Assembly (NCBI GenBank): GCA_002104945.1
Contig: MCFH01000053.1
Span: forward strand, 326,967 to 390,966
Direction of reading: 5' to 3'
Source: Piromyces finnis
Taxonomy: Eukaryota > Neocallimastigomycota > Neocallimastigomycetes > Neocallimastigales > Neocallimastigaceae
DNA length: 64,000 bases
In this document: in pieces, positions 57,374 through 64,000 of the stretch
How the letters are laid out: each line of letters opens with the position of its first letter
How positions within the stretch are numbered: position 1 is the first letter of the stretch
Translations under genes and position numbers: made by a program
Notes under the pieces: model-generated
Seen by the model: only the letters and a program-made list of their open reading frames with translations
Databases searched by the model: none
Told to the model about the DNA's origin: nothing

Positions 57374-57590
57374 TATTAAGAGTTGTTTAATTTAGGTTTA
57401 TAATTATGTCAACTTTATTAATATATTTTATGATAAAGAACTACTTGCGTTACATTCTTCTCAAACTACATGTATTTATACATTTACATTGTGGCTTAAA
57501 CATATAATTAAATACAATATATACAAATACGTTTTAATATATTTCAATACATTTGAATACATGTGACATAACGTTTCACATATTCTAACA
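57374..57590 (-). mobile_element. Solo LTR of the same copia-like family, inverted
   Basis: This is the 217-bp LTR in reverse orientation, without an internal region. It differs from the 5' LTR at two positions. A 5-bp duplication, ATATA, flanks it (57369-57373 and 57591-57595), showing an independent insertion followed by LTR-LTR recombination. Confidence 0.93.
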
Positions 57591-58477
57591 ATATATAATA
57601 GTATATACATTATATATATAATTTAATAGATGATATAAAATAAATTAAAAAAAAAAAGGTAAATCCGCAAATCTTTTAAATTTTATTATCAATTAGAATT
57701 TTTAATTATCTTTTGTAAAACATTATTAATATAACGATTAAACATAATGATAAATTTTATATTCTATACACTAAAAATGTTTGATAAAAATTAAAAAAAT
57801 TTTTATTTTTCAGTTTAAATCTTATTATTTAAAGAATTTTGGTTATAGAATTCCTCTTTTTCTTTTCTTTTTTTTTTTTTTATTTATTATTTTATCACAT
57901 TTATTTTAAATAATATAAAAAAAAAAGGAAAATAAAATATATATATAATTAAATAGTTTATATTTATTTATTAAAAAAAGAAAAAGAGATAATAATTCTT
58001 TTTTAATATTTAATATGCGGATTTTTTGTTACACAAAGTATCATAAAAATAAATCCTTTTTAGGTGAATACCAATAATTTATTGTATATGTATCATTTCG
58101 ATTATAATAAAAAAATAATTATTTTAAAATGATTAAAGGTACTTTTTACTATTTTTTAATCTTTTTATTATTATTATTATTTTTCTTTTCTTTCTTTTTT
58201 TTTTTTTTTACATTATATTCATGGATATATTAATGAATATATAATAAAAAGAAATTAAATATTAAAAAATAATAATCTTTTCTTAATTTATTTATAATAA
58301 TAAATTTATCTAATTAAAGACTTCTATTAATTTTTAAAAAAAAAAAAAAAAAGATTTTTCATAATTAAAAAAAAATTTCTATTTTAGTTTGTAAATTTTA
58401 AATGATAAAATATGACTTTTGTATGTATATATATATTATGTAAATAAATGCGATAAACGAAATTTGAATAAATTATG
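57591..58477. other. Intergenic region between the solo LTR and receptor F
   Basis: AT-rich spacer downstream of receptor F, with homopolymer runs. Nothing else is seen. Confidence 0.55.
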
Positions 58478-61064
58478 TTAACCAAGGGTTTTAGTTAAAT
58501 GTTTACCATCTTTTCTTAAAAGAATTGGATAAATTGATGAATACATCATTTCAACAACTTCATTTTTAGCTGTATCATATATACCAATCGTAGGATAAGT
58601 ACAAATCTCATTAAATATACGTTCTACTGTAGATCCTGGAAGATTGACTACTGCAGGTCCATTAAAATCAATAAACCTGTAAACATATTTATAATTAATA
58701 AATTAAATAATGAGTCAATTAACAATATATTATGGTAATAAATTATATTATGTGAAACTTTACATATGATAGAATGCAGTATAATATGGCATAATTTCTA
58801 TCGGAACTGGCATATTTGGATCATAAGAATATTCGTTCATTGAGGAAGAGGAGGAAGAGTTTTGTTGCTGTATTTTTTGATAATATCCTTCGAAATCATA
58901 TTGAGCAACTAAATGTTCATCACCCATTTCCATAGCCTTTTTAAATTCAACTTGATAACGATATACCATTTTTTGTAATATTTGATAGTTTTCCCAAAAT
59001 AAAACATTTTCAACTGAAAATTCTTTAATGGCGATAGATTTTAAATCATTTACTAATGATGCTGTATTTAATACTTTATAGAAATATTGTATGGAACCAG
59101 AAGGCTATATTTAATTAATTTTGTTTTTTTAAAAAAAGGAAGATTAATAAAATACTATTATAAATAACAAATTAATATTAATTTATATTTTTCTTACATA
59201 TTCAATATTATTTTCATCTTGGAAATAGCTGTTTTTATTAAATCTAGCCTTATAATAATGGATGACTGGTAATGAGATTGATACAAATAACATATATACT
59301 TGAACGATCGTAAATAATATTTTTCCACCTTTAGTTTTTTCAAAAAAGGCTAAAAATGCTTTATATTTTTTTTCATTTTTTACTAAATTTCCTGCATCAC
59401 TTTCTGTGCTACCAAATATTTGTACAACAATATTAATTATATTGAATACGATAACCATAATAGATACACTCATGCACTCAAACTATTTATATATATTGTG
59501 TAAAATATGATTCCTATTAATATTTTTATTTATCTTTTAAATTTTATTCTGTATTTATTATTTACCTTTATTCCATATTTATTAGCATCTTTAACAAAAT
59601 ATAGTCCAATGGTATTAATAAAACTTAATACAAAAAATAAAATTCCGTAAAACACAACAACTCTAAATAATTCTTTTCCTGTGTTATGTTTTAAAGCAAG
59701 CATTGCATCACTTCTTTCATAATTTCCAAATAAACTTTTATATATATAATTTTAATATTTCATTACTTTTGCCATTATTATTTATTTACTATTATATTAC
59801 ATAAATTAAATTATTATACTTACGGGCAATCATTTTTTAATTTTTCATGATATTTAAAGTATATTACAAGTGTTGCAAATATGGCTATTAACTATTTTAT
59901 ATATAATTATTTTTAAAATTAACATTTGCCATTGAATATTTCTTTTTTTATATTAATAATTCTTAAATTATTTAAATTTACCACTGGGATTACAACAATC
60001 ATAAACAATAATTTATTTATTCTTCTGTTGATTTTTGGTAAATAACTATTTGGTTCTATTGATGCATCATATGTTCCTTTTATTTTCTTATTATTAATTG
60101 ATGATACTTCAAATTTATAAAAGTTAATAAATGGTACTTTTTTTTGTTTTTATCTTAATTTTATAAATATATATACCTTTATATATGTTGAAATGATAAT
60201 TGAATATTACACGGTAACTTCTTGTTAAAAATCTAATTATATTTATATAATAAATATTAAATTTTTAATATTAAAATATTTTTGTTTAATTTAAATATAA
60301 ATTTAATAACTTACATGAAATTAACAGCAACATTAATTACATTTGCTGAAAATAATGTAACTATATTATATAATAAATTAAAAAATTATTATTATTATTT
60401 AAACTCTAAATAATATTAAATGTTTTTTTTAATAATTTATTTTTTATTTTAGTCTTACATGCACAAGGAACTTCAGTTATTTGAGGTATCTATTTTTCGA
60501 TAAATAATAAATTGATTAATTACTATATTCCAAAAGTAATAAAATTAATTATATTTTTTATCGCTTACAAATCCAAATATAATGTTTATAAGAGTTAATA
60601 TACCACCAGAAAACGTTAATGAAAATCCCCTTTGACGAATGATATAAGATTCTCTTAATAAGTAAAAACTAATAAATTTAAAATAGTAACAAAGGAAAAA
60701 AAAAAAAAATTAATTTTTATTTCAGTATTCAATATCTTATATATTTATATATAAAAATAGATTTGAACTACATACAATGTTAAAGATGTTATACCATAAA
60801 TTAAAAATATAATAAATAGTATAATATATATAATTCTTTCTACATTATTTTCAGGAGTTAAAAATCCATCATTTAAATATGCGTTTAATTCATTTTCATC
60901 ATTAACTAATTCAAATTTAAAAATATCTGAAAAATTGTAATAACGCTTTTATATATATATATTATTATTAGTTTAGTTTAATATAAATAATTTTTAAATT
61001 TATTAATTGCTTTTTTAAAGTATTTAAAATTTATTAAATTACTTACATTATTTAAATGATTCAT
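58478..61064 (-). CDS. Receptor F: 7TM protein with C-terminal RGS domain
   Basis: Exons 61064-61047 (MNHLNN), 60945-60776, 60668-60569, 60489-60459, 60360-60315, 60232-60177, 60106-59982, 59891-59824, 59734-59566, 59482-59198, 59104-58764 and 58676-58478 give 535 residues, the longest copy. For exon 2 the acceptor before CGTTATTAC was chosen because the next one (TTTTTCAG) breaks the frame. Exons 9 and 10 are slightly longer than in the other copies. Membrane segments and the pre-TM7 motif (EKTKGGKILFTIVQVYMLF) are intact. The RGS domain is complete (FSVENVLFWENYQILQKMVY; IYDTAKNEVVEMMYSSIYPI), with a Gln/Ser-rich insert in the loop. Confidence 0.87.
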
Positions 61065-61143
61065 TTTTTATATAAGTACTTTATATTTCTACCAATATCT
61101 TTATTTCCTTAATGAAGAATTTTTAATTATCTTTTTTATGATT

Positions 61144-61175
<32 letters not shown>

Positions 61176-63126
61176 TATTTTATTTTATTTTTTAATAATA
61201 TATATTGTTATATACTTTTTATATTATTAATTGAATTATCATATTCAATAATTTTTATTGTGTTGGTATAGAGTAACTATTTATAAATTACTTTCTTTTA
61301 TTACTAAAGTTTTTTTTTTTTTTCTTTTTTTTCTTTTCTTCCTATTGATGAATTAAAATGCTCTTATTCTTTGAACTTGATATTCATAATTTTCACCAAT
61401 ATCTTTTTTTTCTTCTTTATTTCAAAACAATTTCTAAAAAATAAAAAAATTAAAAAAAGAAAATAATAATAATAATAATAATAATAATATAAAATTATTT
61501 TAATCAACTTTATTTTCTATTGGAACTAATATATAATATTCCAAATAAAATTTCAGAATTTAAACCTTATTAAATATTAAAGAATTAAACTTCATTAAAA
61601 AAAGAGATTACTTTAATTTATTCGATATTGTTTTAATACATTTTATACATTTAGTTTCTTAACAATTAGAACAATTCTTAATATATAGTACAATAGTAAT
61701 AATGTATATTATTTAATATATGATATTACCTATTCTAACAATATTTAAATTATTCTTTTTGTTATGATGAATATATAATAATATAAAAAAAAAATGATTT
61801 AATATTATTATTGGAACGTTAATCATATTTGTGGGCTCAACATTTCACCTATAATATTATTTTATTTTTATAAAAGAAAAAAAAATTGAAAAAGAAAATA
61901 AATATTATAATTATACTATTAAACCAATTTTATTTCAATTACTATTATAAAAATTTGAATATTTAATAATTGATATATAGAAAAAAAAAAATATATATAT
62001 ATAATGATTTAATCAAAAAATAATATTTTATTAATTTCTTATTATATATCACTAGAGTAATAAAGTATTCAAATCTAATAAAAAAAAAAAAAAGATATAT
62101 ATACATAATAGGTATAATTATTTAAATTTCATTGTTCTATTATTTAAAAAATGATAGAATTCTTGTGTGACATTTGTGTAATTATTTTTATTAATAATAT
62201 ATTAAAGTTTGGTATTTTAATTTGTTTTGAATCTGTTCTTTGAAATTTTATATTAAATAAAATTACAAGTATTTCTTATTTCATTCTATATTTATTAAAT
62301 AATCATTGGACAAATAATATTAAAAAAGAAACTTTTATTATTATTCTAATAATTAGAATTGGAATTAATTAGTATTATTTTAAATTGAAATTTTCTCACC
62401 AAAAAGGATTTTTTGATATTTTTCTTTATAATTTCAATTAAAGTTTGTAATTTAAAAAAATTAGTATTTGAAATGGCTTTTCCTTTTTTTTTTTTTATTT
62501 TCATTTTTGGGTAATATTTATAATTTTTTATTAAAATATTTTAAATTTATAATAAAATTTTAAAAATTATCTATAATTTTTTTTTTAAAAAATAAAGAAA
62601 AATCAAAAGGCTTATATAAATAAAAGTATAATATGTATATTATTATTTCTATGTTATTTTAATAATGGAATTTTTTTTTTTAAAATGAAAATATATATAT
62701 CATATAAATTAAATTTTCCATTTTTGGAATTTATTTTCAAAAAAAAAATTCCATTATTTAATAAGAGAAACAGTAATAAAGAATTAAAATAAACCATGCT
62801 TTTTGATTTTTGAATTTTTTTTATATTATGTTTTATTTATGTTTATAATTAATATTTTTTAAATAAACAATTAAATTATTATTATTATTTATAAAATTAT
62901 ATAATTTATATGTATCAAAAATTAACTGTTTATTGATAAACCATATTGATTAATTTATATACTATTTATTTAGTTATTTTATAAAAAAAATTTAATATAT
63001 ATATTAATAAATATATTAAATAAATAATATATAGTTTGATATTGATTAATTGAATGCGAATGAATTATTTCAAAAGGTGAAAAAAAATAAAATGTATTGA
63101 ATAAAATAAATAATATTCTAACATTA
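61065..63126. other. Intergenic region F-G
   Basis: 2.06 kb of AT-rich spacer upstream of receptor F. It has T-runs with TTTTA repeats at about 61149-61190 and an (AAT)n tract at about 61464-61490. No gene is seen. Confidence 0.55.
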
Positions 63127-64000
63127 TTAAACAGAAAGATCGAAATGCCTTTTATTATTCTTTAATAATATTGGGAAGATAGATGTATACATCATTTCTA
63201 CTACTTCATTTTTAGCATTATCAAATATACCAACAGCTGGGTAAATGCTTATATCACATTGAATTTGTGATATTGTATTTCCTGATAGGTTTACAGCAGC
63301 CGGTCCATCATAATGAATAAATCTATTTTATTTTAATAAACATAAATTCATAAAATATAAATATTTAATAAACATATTTTTATAAATATAATTTTTATTT
63401 ATTGATCATTAAAACATACGTGTAGTAAAATGATGTAAAGTATGGCATGATTTCTTTTGGAATGGCCATATTTGGATCATATGAATAACTATCCATTGAC
63501 TGCGTTGGTTGGGTAGACATCATTTGTTGTTGGTAATATCCTTCAAAATCATATTGTGTAATGTATCTTTCATCATTCATTTCTTTTGCTTTTTCATATT
63601 CTATTTGATAACGATAAACCATTTTTTGTAAAAGTTGATAATTATCCCAAAACAAAACATTTTCTACTGAAAATTCCTTAATAGCAATGTCTCTTAATTC
63701 ATTGACTAATGCTGGAGTATTTAATACTTTATAGAAATATTGAATTGAACTCATTGGCTATTAAAATAAATAATTATAAATATTAATGAAATACTTTTAA
63801 TTAAACAAAATTTTATTTATTAATTTAAATATTTACTTCTTGGAAATATTTGTTCTTTTCGGTTTTTGCTTTATAATAGTGAATAAGTGGTAAAACAATT
63901 GATGCAAATAATATATAAATTGCAACAATAATATATAAAAATTTTCCACCATTTGTTATATCAAATAACTGTAAAAATATTTTAATTCTTCCTCCCTTTC
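63127..64000 (-). CDS. Receptor G: C-terminal part of a 7TM-RGS protein (runs off the right edge)
   Basis: The last three exons are visible: 64000-63837 (partial; the family's exon 10 with TM7, TNGGKFLYIIVAIYILF), 63757-63420 and 63322-63127. They encode about 230 residues: the end of the membrane domain and a whole RGS domain (FSVENVLFWDNYQLLQKMVY; IFDNAKNEVVEMMYTSIFPI). Exon phases equal those of B-F, so the upstream exons should lie beyond base 64000. The usual Lys of TKGGK is replaced by Asn. Confidence 0.87.

Overview
The window looks like nuclear DNA of an extremely AT-rich, intron-dense fungus with swimming cells, most likely an anaerobic gut fungus (Neocallimastigomycota). The direct evidence is GT-AG introns every 50-500 bases, homopolymer and AAT/ATT tracts almost wholly confined to introns and spacers, a 23-exon flagellar gene (CFAP61), fungal-type copia LTRs and no bacterial gene organisation. 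The species is an inference; a related zoosporic fungus is possible. I built the gene models by hand. Every multi-exon model below keeps a continuous reading frame across all its splice sites.

Layout. (1) 1-7314: the 5' end of an unknown gene (minus) lies head to head with CFAP61 (plus, 1299 aa). (2) 8195-12879: a 1430-residue Sel1-repeat protein with a long disordered, histidine-rich tail (minus). (3) 12880-16161: non-coding DNA with an exact 21-bp inverted repeat. (4) 16162-18759: a 'half fimbrin', one fimbrin-type pair of calponin-homology domains followed by coiled coil (minus). (5) 19841-22361: a complete 14-exon parvin homologue (minus). (6) 23335-32010: a 22-exon cohesin loader Scc2/NIPBL/Mis4 (minus, 1951 aa). 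(7) 33670 to the right edge: a head-to-tail array of seven paralogous receptors (A-G, all minus). Each has seven predicted membrane segments, and six of the seven have a C-terminal RGS domain. Exon sizes and phases are almost identical in all copies. The array continues beyond the window.

Mobile DNA. A 3132-bp copia-like LTR element (49505-52636) sits in the spacer between receptors D and E. Its 217-bp LTRs differ at one base and it has a perfect CAACT target duplication, yet its inside is coding-dead. An inverted solo LTR of the same family with an ATATA duplication lies between E and F (57374-57590).

How the genes relate. CFAP61 belongs to the flagellar axoneme. The half-fimbrin and parvin are neighbouring actin/adhesion proteins, though no shared regulation is visible. 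Scc2 acts in chromosome cohesion. The 7TM-RGS array is the outstanding feature: receptors carrying their own G-alpha-deactivating domain, amplified in tandem, with one copy (A) that has lost the RGS half but keeps a recognisable, frame-disrupted remnant of the lost exon exactly where it should be.
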